Positions 11,649 through 23,251 of a stretch of DNA of 64,000 nt are shown here, one piece after another (the stretch's first letter is position 1; the number at the start of each line of letters is the position of its first letter). The position numbers were made by a program, and so were the translations under genes. The notes under the pieces were generated by a model, which did no database searches, had not been told where the DNA came from, and saw only the letters and a list, made by a program, of their open reading frames with translations. This stretch comes from Macrotrachela quadricornifera (lineage: Eukaryota > Rotifera > Eurotatoria > Philodinida > Philodinidae). The stretch lies in NCBI GenBank assembly GCA_022393335.1, contig JAJEKB010020406.1, forward strand, positions 293,894-357,893. Reading direction: 5' to 3'.

Positions 11649-12044
11649 GCACAGGCGGTGAAACATGTTTATTATAGAGGATGTTCGAAAGTTCTTAACC
11701 ATGATAGAACAGAAATATACAATTGAGATAAAATGTCCTAGTTTATTAACTGTAACTTTTAATAAAGAAAAAAACAAGTATTCTAATATTTTCAGCAGAC
11801 TTATTTTCCATGTATTTCTTCCTGGTAAATAACACAATCTTGAATGTTTTTTTTTCAAAAGAGGTGACGTTGAAATTGAGTGTTGTCGTCATTCATTTTG
11901 TTTGACATTTACTAGATTCATTCGAGCTATGGAATTTTTTATCTATTTTGTCAGAATTGGACATGTTTAACCGTATCAAAAAAACCCTTGATCTGGAAGA
12001 GTAAGCTGTCATATTCAGATAATTCTTATTGGAATCTTATTATG
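11649..12044. repeat. Right arm of the inverted repeat flanking a GPCR gene
   Basis: Reverse-complement partner of 9561-9957. Inner end GCACAGGCGGTG, outer end TTCTTATTGGAATCTTATTATG. The frame at 11595-11858 on the minus strand is the mirror of the one at 9769-10005, with nearly the same amino acids. This reflects the repeat rather than shared coding, since both lack a recognisable domain. Confidence 0.85.
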
Positions 12045-12284
12045 TTTATTTGCTATATTTAGTCCTCTGATCATAGTAGACCTAGAAGCACTGTTTGCAA
12101 ATAACAGTTATATGCATTAGAGAGAGATATAAAAAACTAGAAAAGAAAGAAAACAAAAAGTAGCATCTCTGAAGAAAGACATAAGAAGCGTAAAATATCG
12201 CGCAAAAGATGACCGTCTATGTTCCAAAATAATTGACAAAGAGATGATTTCAGGTGTCAATCGAAGCACAAATACTGTACTAGT

Positions 12285-13469
12285 TAGGTCTGACCAAAAG
12301 TTCTGAGATCGTTAAAAACAATATCAAGAGAAAGTTCCAGGTTTTATTTTAGTAAATGTTCAGAATAGTCACCATGATTATTTATACAAAGTTCCATCTT
12401 TTCTAACAGTTTGTCAAAAGCTTTTTAAATTCTTCTTCTGGAATATTTATCACTATCTTGGTTATTGTATAAGCCAATGATTTTTCATTTCCTTAGCCAG
12501 ATAAATTATGTTTGATGTAATCATTTAGCCAGTAATCACATGATGCAAGGTCAGCTGAATATGGTGGATGTGGTATTGTATTGGTACCTTCTTTTGTTAA
12601 AAAAGTAATAACGTCAGAACGAATATGGGGTTGAGCATTGCCTTGAAGCAATTTAGTACCTTTTGTATCTGCTGACCATCTTTGTTTCCGTATTTCTTTG
12701 ACAACAGGCTTGAGGCAATTTTCGATATAATAATTGTGATCTTTAGTCTTGCCTTCACCAACAGCATGTATGAGAGCAGGACCATTTCATTCAAAGAATA
12801 TACAAAATAAGCTTTTTGGTTCAAATTTACTTCGACAATCCAGTTTCTGTTTGTTGACTTGTGATAAATCTACCTATAAATCCACGTTTCATCACCTGTT
12901 ATAATATCACATAATTCCCAGGAACCATTTTGAAATTTCGTCAAATTTTCCCGACAAAGTTTAACTCGTTGCTGTTTTTTATTCATCAATTAGTTGACGG
13001 GGCACCCAATAAAATGCGACTTTTTTCACCTTCAGATAGTCGTGGATAATTCGTTCTATTATGCTATAAGAGAGAAATACCTCAACTGTAATTTCAACAT
13101 AGTTTGAATGTGGATCATTGCTGATAAATTGTTGAACCAGATCGAGGATCATCATTGACATCTTCTCTTCCTTCACACAAACGTTTTGCCCATCTTGAAA
13201 CTGTTGTATATGATGGAGCATTGATTCCCAAAGTTATCACAAGTTCTTCGTGAATTTTCTTTGAATATATTTCCAAAATAGTACGAATTTTTTCTATTAG
13301 TTCAATTTAGAGTTTATCTGAAAAAATACTGTAACTAAGTCTAAAATAGATTCAGTATATATACTATTATAAACAAGACATTCGACTATTTATTCATAGA
13401 AAAAACTCCTCAATACTAATTGGTTTATAAGATTGGCAATATTGTTCTTAGAACTTTTGGTTAGACATA
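12285..13469. mobile_element. Decayed mariner element, 1.19 kb
   Basis: Ends are inverted copies: TAGGTCTGACCAAAAGTTCT at the left and, reverse-complemented, TATGTCTAACCAAAAGTTCT at the right, each starting with the TA duplicated by mariners. The length fits a full mariner. The transposase on the minus strand is broken (see 12330-13310). Confidence 0.85.
12330..13310 (-). pseudogene. mariner transposase, multiply broken
   Basis: Read on the minus strand from about 13310, the frame shows the mariner DNA-binding region (a YTTVSRWAKRLCEGREDV patch near 13160-13205, then DDPRSG). It then carries scattered stops and frameshifts, with a NGPALIHAV patch near 12780, a QGNAQPH patch near 12630 in place of HDNARPH, and HPPYSADLASCDYWL near 12540-12580, where mariners have the PHPPYSPDLAP.DY block with the third catalytic Asp. 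The second catalytic Asp appears replaced (QGN for HDN). With more than five lesions it cannot be active. Short open frames at 12597-12824 and 12979-13221 run partly in other frames. Confidence 0.85.
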
Positions 13470-13762
13470 AGGACTTTTGAATGAAAATCAAAATTGAGTG
13501 CATTTCATAAAAGATTATTTAATAAAACCTCTTAGATTATATCATGGTTTTCCATACATTAGTCACTTTCAAATATCTTATTCGAAGTATATTGTTCACA
13601 TCTGACCAGTAGAACGAATGGGAAAAAGAGATGAGATTAAACGATATATTAATATTATTTAAAATTCATATAAACAAGCAATACAAGTGTGTGCACAAAA
13701 AAAAGACTGTCGACTGTATATTGTAAAGCTTTCACAGCATATTTTGGTTTTCTGAATCATGA

Positions 13763-15114
13763 TCAGCAAGTCAAAATAGTTCTATTTACATAATCTTCTA
13801 ATTGATAATTGAATAAACGAAAATCATCATTATAGAGCTGTTTGAGACGACAGATTAAGTCATCTGGCAAAGTTGAAAACAATTTTTGATAATTCCATCT
13901 GTTATAACCTGATGCACCACGTCGCTTTTGAATATTCCAATCAGATACATTGAGTCGTTTGAGCAAGGAATTCAAATCATCATTGAATGTTTCATATTTG
14001 CCAATAAAGTTATACTGAAATTTACATACTTGACAGATCATTGTATATGGTTTCCAATGACCATCCATTCGAGCTATTCCAACAGGTGTTTGAGTACTCT
14101 TGAGAATATATTGAGCAAAATGTTCGAGTGGAGGAATAAATTCATCACATGAATTACGTGTCGAAAATGAATGTCGAATCGAATTGAATCCTCCATATTG
14201 ACGACAAATCGTCTTGCGCACAGCATCATAATGAGGTTCTGATTGTATCCTATCTTTTGGAAGTATTGCAATTCTCTCTTTATAAGCCGATGCTAAACGT
14301 TCAAATGGATGCCGAACGAACAGAACTCGAGTAAAAGATGAAGAGAATATATTAGACACATTCGATATACTGTTCAATTGAATATTAGGAAAGATGTCTT
14401 GTAAACTTAACCTCCAGGGATTGAAAAATACAGAAGACGATCTATCATTAATGCTTTCAAATCGAAGGATATGAAGATAAGTTTCAAGCAATGAGGCAAC
14501 TGAATTCGATTCTTGTGCATTTGGAATCGAAATTCCATTCTACAATAAAAATATCAAGATTCTTTAAAATAACGTCATTTTATTTTTTTCTATACCTTTC
14601 GAAGTTGTTCGATAAGTTTAGGAATATTGATAAGTTGTTTTTCTCGAGTCCTGTTGACATCAATATTTACACGATTATTATCAAAATAATCAATGACATC
14701 ACGAACATAAACATAAATCATAAGTGAAACAAGAGTTTTTGATGCTATCTTTGGAATAGCACAATACATCAGAGATTTCGATTGAATTAGAAATAGTGAT
14801 GACTTGAGCCATGGATATGTTTCTAACACACTGGTAAGTACATCATTTCTGAGATTGAAATCGAATGGTGATGTGTGTGAATCATGACATTTTTCACTAA
14901 GTATTTTTGAACGATTTTCATAGATTATCGGTACTAATAAACTTGAATCAGTTTCTATTACTATCAACGATGATAAATCTCGATTCTTAGTTATACTGAA
15001 GAAATATTTATGACATGGAAATATAAGCAACAAGCTTAGTAAAATTATCATGCATACACAATCTTTTTTACACCTTTGAACAATTCCATGAGAATGGCTA
15101 AAATGAAGTAGCAT
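13763..15114 (-). CDS. Carbohydrate sulfotransferase (CHST8-14/HNK-1-type), two exons
   Basis: Exon 1 is 15114-14596 and exon 2 is 14539-13763. The 56-bp intron starts GTATAG and ends TTGTAG, joined in phase 0 after QLRK, giving 431 residues. Family members are Golgi type II membrane enzymes that move sulfate from PAPS to sugar chains of glycoproteins or proteoglycans. A single hydrophobic anchor lies at about 20-38. The 5'-phosphosulfate-binding loop reads CAIPKIASKT (118-127), where the family has PK..ST/CTNW. The 3'-phosphate site reads RHPFERLASAY (249-259), a classic R.P..R..S.Y match. The C-terminal half has several Cys and a final NRT glycosylation site. The start is the only ATG that leaves a proper anchor, and the length fits the family (about 350-430). 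Acceptor sugar unknown. Confidence 0.9.
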
Positions 15115-16488
15115 TATGGATAATGTTGTTGATTTTTATGATCGATAACGTTTTCTTTCTTCTAGAAAAGCACAGGTTTTATTTCATGTAATCTATTTTG
15201 GTCATTAGAATAAATAAGTATACATAATAAATCGTCGTTTTCGTTTGATCTATCAAAATGAATAATTTCTAGATGAACTCTCAAATGTAAATATGCAAAT
15301 CATTGTTTGATAAGTGCAGATTAATTACCTGTGCCAATGATTGTGACCATCCAGATTTTCCAAGATCAATAATCTTGTAACTGTCCTTTATTGTCTACTT
15401 TATGTGAAGTACGGATCTGAAAAGGAGGATAAAGCTTTGAAAATCATCATTTATTAGATCCGATAGTGGAATTGTCTTCGATGAATCAGAGATCCAATCA
15501 ACTATGTTTGACCTGAGAGGAATGTCCAATTGCGAATGAAAAAAAGAACAATATATTCTAAATTATTGTCCAAAACTATGTCTATGAAAAATACATTTAT
15601 GGTCTCTTTTCAGATCGATTTTCCATGGAAAAAATCTTTTCAAGTAACATATGATTAAATGAACAGTTTTCTCAAGTTATTCTATTCTATAGGTGTGAGT
15701 TATTCATCTTACGGCTAGTTTGACTACGACGTAAATGTAGGTTGGTAAATGTGTGATATTTCTTTTTATCGTTCTTTCAACACACTCTATTCTGTTTATA
15801 TTATTCTGCTTCATGCAATGACGATTGATCTTGATGTTGAGAAAAAGTACATTAGAGGAAGAATGAACCCTTATAGTACATTGGAGGAATCATGACTTTC
15901 TAAAAAGGACATTTGCGTATGTAATAAAACAAAGCGAAAATATAAAAAAAACTTAAGATTTGTTTTTATTTTACTGTGTTCAAGCATGATACTCAATTAT
16001 AGATCTATAATATATAAAAAATATCTGACAGTACTCCTTCAGTTTACATCATAGAAGTATGGTGAGATCACAATTAGATCGCTGATTTATGGAAATTCTC
16101 CAGAAAGTTACGAAGGAGTTTAGTACGTGTTCTTTTCTTATTTGAGACCATTTCAAAGTTACAGCTAAACACATTAGTTTATTTATCATTTTTCTTGTAT
16201 TCTCATGAATACATAAAGTGAAATTTTTTATCTATTCAAACGAACATTTTCAATACCAGTGAACAATAATAGAAATGGAGAATATAATATGTCAAAGAGC
16301 TGTTTTTTTCTTCTTATTCTTCATCTTTCAAACGTAGCAATACAAAAGAAAGAAAGAATCGCGGTCACATTGAAGGTTTTTTTTTCCTTGCTTTGTTTTG
16401 ATTTGTTGGCTCCTAATTGAATATAAATCATTGATGTGAAATCTTTTCAAAAGAATATCGATGTTTTAAACGGATTAATATTTCCCTA
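15115..16488. other. Gene-free stretch
   Basis: About 1.4 kb of AT-rich sequence upstream of the sulfotransferase. No frame, repeat ends or RNA gene that I can support. Confidence 0.4.
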
Positions 16489-16517
16489 TAAACCTCTCCC
16501 CGTATTGGAAGACCTCC
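16489..16517. mobile_element. Truncated left end of a GAAGACCCC-type MITE
   Basis: TAAACCTCTCCCCGTATTGG followed by AAGACCTCC matches the left end of the MITE at 36784-37183. It stops exactly at the TTAA where the piggyBac copy begins, so the MITE was the target. AT-rich sequence after 17452 (TTAATTAATAAA) resembles the interior of the same MITE. Confidence 0.65.
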
Positions 16518-17452
16518 TTAACCCTTTCACCGCGATTCGGTTTTCTGAGGAAAATAGCTGCAATATATTAATCTTCATGCGTGATCACGCTCGATAAATG
16601 CGTTCATTGATATTTTGTGTATGTGCAGATATTTGTTTTTCTTTCTGTTATTTGTGTCATCACATGATAGGTCTTTTATAACATAGGACTGAATAGTTAT
16701 TCGAGTCTGTCTTTTTCTTTAGTAAACATATTGTGCAGTAACAATGAAATAACAAAGCAAACTTCTAATTTTGTCTCCTACGTTCTTTTCATTCGCATGA
16801 AGAGTAAGGATATATGTCTATAAAGGAAAACAAGGTATAAATTTATCTGCTCAGTTATCAACGTATTATACATGCCTCCGACAGTCCAAAAAGCCGTATC
16901 AAAAGGTGGCATTTGAGATGATGTTTGGGGTGTTAGTACTAAATGCTTGTTTGATTTACAAAGAAAATTATGACACAAGCCGTATGACGATGCTACAGTT
17001 TCGTGAAAGTCTTGTGCGATCTTTACTTCTTGGTATGCTATATGAGATTCTAAAACCTAGTTTAAGAGAACGTTCAATAAGCCAAACGAAGCGCAAACTT
17101 ACTGATCACAAGCTCAAAGAAATGGAAGGATCTGCATGCGATGGCTGCAGACACTATGCTGGCTGCTATGAAAAAAACAGAGAACAACAATCAAGAGAAG
17201 TGACCTATGGGGCAGCAAAGAAAATAAAAACCTTCTGTCCTGACTGTAATAAATTTTTCTGTCTTGAATGTTTTAATCAGAAGCATCATGTGATGGAATA
17301 AAAGACTTAAAGAATAACAAAGACAGTGCAAATGACAGACTATGTTTAACGTCTCGCCGAAGAAGAAGGCAGAAGAGAGCGCTTTTCTAAACAGTTTCCT
17401 CTTAAAGTATAGCGTAGCCCACCGGTGGGCCACATCGTTTTGAAAGGGTTAA
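16518..17452. mobile_element. piggyBac-like element, internally deleted, 935 bp
   Basis: Left end TTAACCCTTTCACCGCGATT; right end ATCGTTTTGAAAGGGTTAA. TTAA on both sides and CCC-type inverted ends are the piggyBac hallmark. A hairpin GCCCACCGGTGGGC sits just inside the right end, as in the sister copy at 20521 (GTCCCACCTGTGGGAC). Only the C-terminal third of a transposase remains (16807-17301), so it is non-autonomous. The centre and N-terminal coding region have been lost. Confidence 0.85.
16807..17301 (+). pseudogene. piggyBac transposase, C-terminal third
   Basis: An open frame of 165 codons without an ATG at its left edge. It begins inside the DDE_Tnp_1_7 domain (KGKQGINLSAQLSTYYTC, matching the usual KGGVD..DQ..SYY region), continues with KKPYQKVAFEMMFGVLV and FRESLVRSLL, and ends in a cysteine-rich zinc-binding tail. 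Cys pairs CDGC, CPDC and CLEC lie near the end, the last followed by FNQKHH. piggyBac transposases end with such a cross-brace zinc domain that binds the element ends. The catalytic Asp residues are in the missing part, so this cannot transpose DNA. The frame being free of stops is notable against the broken sister copies. It might be recent, or the domain might be kept as an end-binding protein. Confidence 0.85.
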
Positions 17453-18655
17453 TTAATTAATAAAACTTCAGTTTGATTCTAAATTCAAATCTTCTTCTCG
17501 CGATTACACTGCTTACAGTTTTTTATCTCAGTCTAACTGATTGGATTTTCTAATTGGTTTAGGTACATAAATATTCCGACGAACTTCAGGAACAACCATA
17601 AATGCAAAACTACCAACTAATTTTAACCAATATGATCTATCTTTTACTCGAGAAAACAGGCTGTTATTTTCTTTAAAAATAAGTTTTCTGTAGACAGAAA
17701 TACATTTTCAATGACATCCAAATTCTTATGATACGAATCGATCCTCAAACTCGATAATCTGTGATCAAACTTTATAAAAAAATTTTTGTGTAAAAGATTT
17801 CAATACAAGAAAATTTAACGAAGTTAATCTCATCAGTCGATTCTCCGACTCAGAAAATCTTTAGCAAAAATCGTCACTTTCAAGGTTTTGCTATATGGCA
17901 GTGGTAGCACCGCAGTGGACATCTCTGATGTAAACCCATAGATAAATATATTAGATGATAGAAAATGTCAAGTTCTATCATAATATATAATGAACGTTTT
18001 AAAAAGATAATTCTATAATGATAAAAGATTTTGAAAGGTAATTATGAAATCTTTGATCAACAAAGGAAAAAAAATACAAATTAATAGTTGAAATGAATGA
18101 CTCTCGCTTGCTGCAACAAAGTTAAAAACTATTGATATTCATCTAATCAGGTTTGAATTGATGCTTGGGATAAGTTTTCCAAGATCCATCTATAATAGAA
18201 ATACGGTTGAAAACGATTTGTGTTCAGTTATACAGGAACTTCCACTAGCATTTCGTAAAGCATAATAAACTACGAAAAAAAACGATTAAGACGGTAATAA
18301 CCTTTTACGCTTCCGTCTGCATATAATTCTTTTGCATAAGGTCGATGACAAATGACTTTTGCTTACTGAAATGGCACCAACATCCAAGATAAATAGATTT
18401 GTTCCTTTATTTTGAATGGTAATTGATAGTTTCACCTTTACATAATTTTTGTCTAAAATTGGAATATAATCAAAAAAGAATGAAAGAAATATAAATATCA
18501 ATAGAAGGAAGTGATACTGGCTGACCTATTCACACTAACAAAAGTATATATAAATTGTAAACGATTTAATTATAACAAGTTGAAATAAATTCTTTTAAAA
18601 ATAAAATATATTTGTCCAATATAGATTACCATTAAGATAGGTAGCTTGGATAATT
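17453..18655. other. Gene-free stretch with one hAT MITE end
   Basis: AT-rich. At about 17903-17930 the sequence GTAGCACCGCAGTGGACATC followed by TCTG matches the right end of the 124-bp hAT MITE at 43805-43928; a left partner was not found. The frame at 18286-18501 has no motif. Confidence 0.4.
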
Positions 18656-20266
18656 ATGGGGAAATTTTCATGGATTTATGCAGATTCTACAGTTGAACAT
18701 CGAAGTGGAATAGAAGCGATGTTAAAAAATGAAGATTTGAAAGTAATTGAATGTGAAGGACGTCTTTGGGGTAGTTGGAATTATGTTGCATTTTGGTTAT
18801 CAGATGCAATAAATATAAGTACATGGATGGTGATAAGTGCTATAATTGGAGGTGATGGTGGTTTGTCTTGGTGGGAAGCATGGATTTGTGTTTGGATTGG
18901 TTATACAATAATTGCTATATTTATCTGTCTTTCAGGTCGAACTGGTGCTAATTATAATATATCATTTCCAGTTATTGGACGAGCATCATTTGGTATATTC
19001 GGTAGTTTATGGCCTGTTTTAAATCGAGGTGTAATGTCATGTGTTTGGTATGGAGTACAGGCATGGATAGGTGGGCAATGTATTGTTATTTGTATTCGTG
19101 CAATAATACCATCGTATCAATATTTACCAAATACACTTCCTATGTCATTCGGTACTAATACACGAGATTTTATTGGATTTATTATATTTTGGTCATTATC
19201 AAATATTGCAATTTGGTTTCCAATAGAAAAGATGCGTCATTTATTTACAACGAAAGCAATTATTGTTCCCATTGCTGGTTTACTTTTCTTCGTATGGGTA
19301 GTTGTGAAAGCTAAAGGCATTGGACCAGTTCTTTATCAATCAACAACTTCATCTACGATATCAAATAGTGTTCATGGATGGTCATGGATTTCAGCAATAA
19401 TGAGTTGTATATCTAGTTTTGTCACAATGATTATCAATACTTCTGATTATACTAGATTTGCTAGTCGACCATCAATCATATTTTGGCCACAGATTATTAC
19501 CATTCCCTTAGGATTTTCTCTAACTAGTTTTCTTGGTCTTATCGTTGGATCATCATCCAAAGTTATTTATGGAAAAGAAATATGGAATCCATTAGAATTA
19601 TTGAATACATTTCTGAATAAAATGCCATCATTTGGTACACGTGTCGCTGTATTTTTAATTTCACTTTCATTTTGTTTAGCACAATTGGGTGTAAATATTG
19701 CTGCTAATAGTATTTCTGCTGGATGTGATTTAACAGCGCTTTGTCCAAAATATTTAAATATTAGACGATCCGGTTATATATGTTCTATACTTGGTTTATG
19801 TATCTGTCCATGGAAATTACTTTCAAATTCTTCATCATTCATTTCCTATTTATCAGCTTATTCAACATTTGTTAGTTCAATTGCTGGTGTTATGTTCTCT
19901 GATTACTATTTTATTCGACATGAATATTTAGATACGAACGAACTTTATTCAGGATCTTCAAACGGATTGTACTATTATACTTATGGTGTTAATTGGCGAG
20001 CATATCTTGCTTATATTGCTGGGATATTGATTAATGTTGTTGGTTTTGCTGGTGCAGTCGGAGCACATGTTCCATCATCTGTAACCAAAATGTATCAATT
20101 GAACTTTTTTCTAGGGATTATTATTAGTAGTGGATTGTACTATATACTTAATAAACTATCACCTGTTAAAATATCCTTGAACGAGAAAGAAAAACAATCT
20201 AATAATCAAATTACATCAGTCAAACATGGCCAATCTTCTGATCTCATCGAAATGATATGGATGTGA
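18656..20266 (+). CDS. NCS1-family nucleobase permease (Fur4/Dal4/FurD-like)
   Basis: One exon, 536 residues, matching the size of fungal/bacterial uracil, uridine or allantoin permeases, which import nucleobases or related compounds with a cation. Twelve hydrophobic segments are expected. Family blocks are visible in order: WNYVAFWLSDAINISTW (41-57), SGRTGANYNISFPVIGRASF (93-112), SLWPVLNRGVMSCVWYGVQ (117-135), a TSDYTRFA.RPS block, FCLAQLGVNIAANSISAG, and LSAYSTFVSSIAGVMFSDYY near the end. The ATG at 18656 starts the conserved N-terminal region, and AATAAA lies at 20274-20279, just after the stop. No introns, unlike several neighbours. NCS1 permeases are known from bacteria, fungi and plants but are not standard in animals, so horizontal transfer is inferred. 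AT-rich codon use matches the window, pointing to an old, settled transfer rather than contamination. Substrate cannot be chosen by eye. Confidence 0.93.
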   Translation: MGKFSWIYADSTVEHRSGIEAMLKNEDLKVIECEGRLWGSWNYVAFWLSDAINISTWMVISAIIGGDGGLSWWEAWICVWIGYTIIAIFICLSGRTGANYNISFPVIGRASFGIFGSLWPVLNRGVMSCVWYGVQAWIGGQCIVICIRAIIPSYQYLPNTLPMSFGTNTRDFIGFIIFWSLSNIAIWFPIEKMRHLFTTKAIIVPIAGLLFFVWVVVKAKGIGPVLYQSTTSSTISNSVHGWSWISAIMSCISSFVTMIINTSDYTRFASRPSIIFWPQIITIPLGFSLTSFLGLIVGSSSKVIYGKEIWNPLELLNTFLNKMPSFGTRVAVFLISLSFCLAQLGVNIAANSISAGCDLTALCPKYLNIRRSGYICSILGLCICPWKLLSNSSSFISYLSAYSTFVSSIAGVMFSDYYFIRHEYLDTNELYSGSSNGLYYYTYGVNWRAYLAYIAGILINVVGFAGAVGAHVPSSVTKMYQLNFFLGIIISSGLYYILNKLSPVKISLNEKEKQSNNQITSVKHGQSSDLIEMIWM

Positions 20267-20520
20267 AAGGACAAATAAAATAGTTAGTCGGTACTAGAAA
20301 AGATCATTTCAAGTCTAAACGATAATTAGTAAGAAAAAAAACAAACTAAAAGTGACTCTCTTAACTTTGAAGTTGTACATAACATAAAAAATCTCCAAAT
20401 AAATAAATTCTTTATAGGCACTGGAATTATCCAATGTGTCTCAAGTGGAATTTCAATCAGTAATGGCAGAACCAGATAGAGCAGCACTGAAAAGATTAGG
20501 TTTTGTAATCAACCAATTTG

Positions 20521-21449
20521 TTAACACATTCAGCGCGATTCAGGGTTTTTTCGAGACATTCATTCTCATACACAGCCAACTTCTGGTAAATGCACTTAGT
20601 AACCTTTTGATGATCTTCTATCGATTATTTATCGTTCTTCTCTTTGTATCACTACATAATGAATCATTTAATGCAAACAACTAAGTAATCGCCTTAAAGT
20701 ACTTTTTCGTTCTTTTTCATGTTATGGGTAGTAGGCGCGAAATAAGACAACGAAAATTTTAGCTTTTTCTCTCATATTCTTGTCTCCTGGTTCGTTTGTG
20801 TATAAAAGCAACCTAAGGTTTGAAATTGTTCACATGTTGTTCGAACAGTCTAAAATCAAAGAAAGCGCTAGCTCACTTAGTGAAGTGAGATCTTTGGATG
20901 ATGATTTTGTTAGGATGCCCTTGAATATAGAAAATCCGACGAAGTTACTGTAGTTATCTGATATACTAGGAACACTATGCAACAAGCAACAGAACCCTCC
21001 TGAAGTTTCGCAAAAGTCTCGTAAGATCTTTACTCTTTGGTGTGCCATATGAGAATCTGAAGCCTGGTGAAAGACAACGATCAACAAGTCAAACTAAGCG
21101 CAAACTCCCTAATCCCAAACTCGATGAAAGCGAGTCTGACCGCGATGTTCAAAGACATTGCTGGCTGATACGAGAAAATCAGGCAACAACGATCAAGAGA
21201 AACAAATAATGCGACATCAAAAAAATAGAAACTCTCTATTGCGATAGTGACAAGTTTTATTGTCTTATTTGTTTAAAATGAAACATCATTCTATATAATA
21301 AATGATTTGAGTGATATCCGAGAAAATAGATAACATACTATTCATAACTCCTGACCGAAGAAGCAGAAAAAGAAAGTGTTTTTCTACTTATTTTCTTTCT
21401 AAAATATAGCGGGTCCCACCTGTGGGACCCATCGCGTCGAATGTGTTAA
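20521..21449. mobile_element. piggyBac-like element, second deleted copy, 929 bp
   Basis: Left end TTAACACATTCAGCGCGATT; right end ATCGCGTCGAATGTGTTAA, with a GGTCCCACCTGTGGGACC hairpin next to it. Nearly the same length as the copy at 16518-17452 but with a different surviving coding content: a short acidic, N-terminal-like piece (about 20830-20930) joins directly to the C-terminal region. It lies 3 kb from the first copy with the NCS1 permease gene between them. Confidence 0.85.
20830..21300 (+). pseudogene. piggyBac transposase remnant, broken
   Basis: Acidic segment SLSEVRSLDDDFV near the left, then a jump to the C-terminal region: a RKSLVRSLLFGVPYENL patch, a STSQTKRKL patch and the remains of the Cys tail (YCDSDKFYCLIC near 21238-21275). 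Several stops and frameshifts. The same residues occur in better order at 16807-17301. Open frames on the minus strand here are shadows. Confidence 0.75.
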
Positions 21450-23251
21450 TTCGTGGTATTAACTATTTCAAGGATGAGATTGCTTGTCTCAGGGTCAAAC
21501 AAGCATTACCTTTTATCAGCTTAGAGATAACACAAACATGGTCCACTGCATTGATTCTACCAATTTATTGAAAATGCATTGCTTAGATTTTATTTGATAT
21601 TTATTTTTACTTTGGCAAAATTTATGTAAATACATTCGGCATTGACTTGCCATAATATGTCAAGAATTTTTTGAAGACAGTATCTCGTTTCATCATATAC
21701 TTCAAATGATAAGAGTGAAAGATCACTGATCACATACATCGAAACTTGGAAGACAAATTTTCCAACAGTTATTCTTCAAACAATCTTGACAAGCTTCGTA
21801 TATGTATTCACTCAATTTGACATTGATATTAAAACGATGAAAAGTATCGAATGTTAGAAATATCAACGATTTAAAGAACATACTTTATTATCTCTATCTT
21901 TGATATTTGATACTGAATTTTTTAAATATTCCATGAAACTGACATTTTATCCGTTAGAAAATCTTATGTTTATAGATAAGATTTTGAGAAAAAAAACTTC
22001 TATATTACATCAAGTGACATCTATAGAGTTGAGAGAGACGAACATAGGCAGGAATAACGAACCGTAGAGACGCTGATGAATGATTACGAACTTCATAAAG
22101 ACTAAAGAAATGCGATCTATAATGATGAGATCAAGTACAGTGTTTGTTTGTCGAATATGAAATTAATAGATTTGCTTTTGGAAACTGTAAAATCTTAAAT
22201 ATTTGAGTGAATCATCTATCGGATCAGTTTTCTAAACAATAGATCTACTAACAATGCGATACATGAAAAGAAAACTCAGTAGAAGGCCAAGTGAGTTGCC
22301 TTCGACGAACGTCAGCTAACTCACGACATAAAGACGAAGAGGTTGATAAATATTCAATGAGTTTTTAAGCATATCAGTTGGAAAAATTATTTTATTGAGG
22401 ACAATCAAAAAGTAGTGATGAAGGTACTCTCTTTCCATAAGTAACCAGTTATTCAGTTGAAATTCAATCTCCGATGAATATTTTAGAAAATAGTGTAGTA
22501 TCCAATGCACCATTTCTATCATTCTTCCTTCTTTTTCCTTTGAAATAGTATCGAATGGATCTCATGTGATCTTAACTTATCTAGTAACATCATTCGGACA
22601 AGTACGTATGAAAATTAAAAATTCGAACTAGTCCTGAACAAGATCGATTTAAGACCAAGATTAGAGAGAGTTGGATAACATGGCTTTCCTTAAAATTATC
22701 AAAATGCAAAATAACTTATAATCAAGCTCTTGAATTTTTTCCCAATGGATTATGGTTTGTTGGAATGTCATCCTCTTTTTGTTTCTAACTTGTATTTAAT
22801 GAAATAAAATAATATTGTTTCAATAGAAAATATTACCTTGGTCGCACATTCAAGAAACACCAAACAGGATACTTTATCTCTCATAAAGTCAATGAAAATA
22901 TCAAAATGAAAAAATGGAAAATTTTCCTATACCCATTCAATAATTGTTTAAACGTTAGCTGTTATTTAAACAGTAGTATCAATGTATAATTCATATGATT
23001 ATCATTGTAACAATCTTTCACGTTTATAAATAAATGCGATCTCTTTATCTGAATGTTTTCAAAAGAGATGTAATTCTTTTGAAGGAAATTCTTCTTAAAA
23101 TCTCTGTGTATATATAATGGCAGGTCTTATAGCCCCGTATATTTAGATACAAACATACAGAAATTTATTTTCGAATTAACATTGAAAGTGTGTCGTATCA
23201 TAATGTTTTATTGATTGAACAAATTTGAACATGAGTAGATTTGGTTTTGTT
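21450..23251. other. Gene-free stretch
   Basis: About 1.8 kb of AT-rich sequence. No supported frame (the minus-strand frame 22316-22522 has no motif). No clear inverted-repeat ends. Confidence 0.4.

Noticed and set aside
12597..12824. 75-codon frame in the mariner element
   Set aside because: It mixes frames of the broken transposase; not a separate gene.
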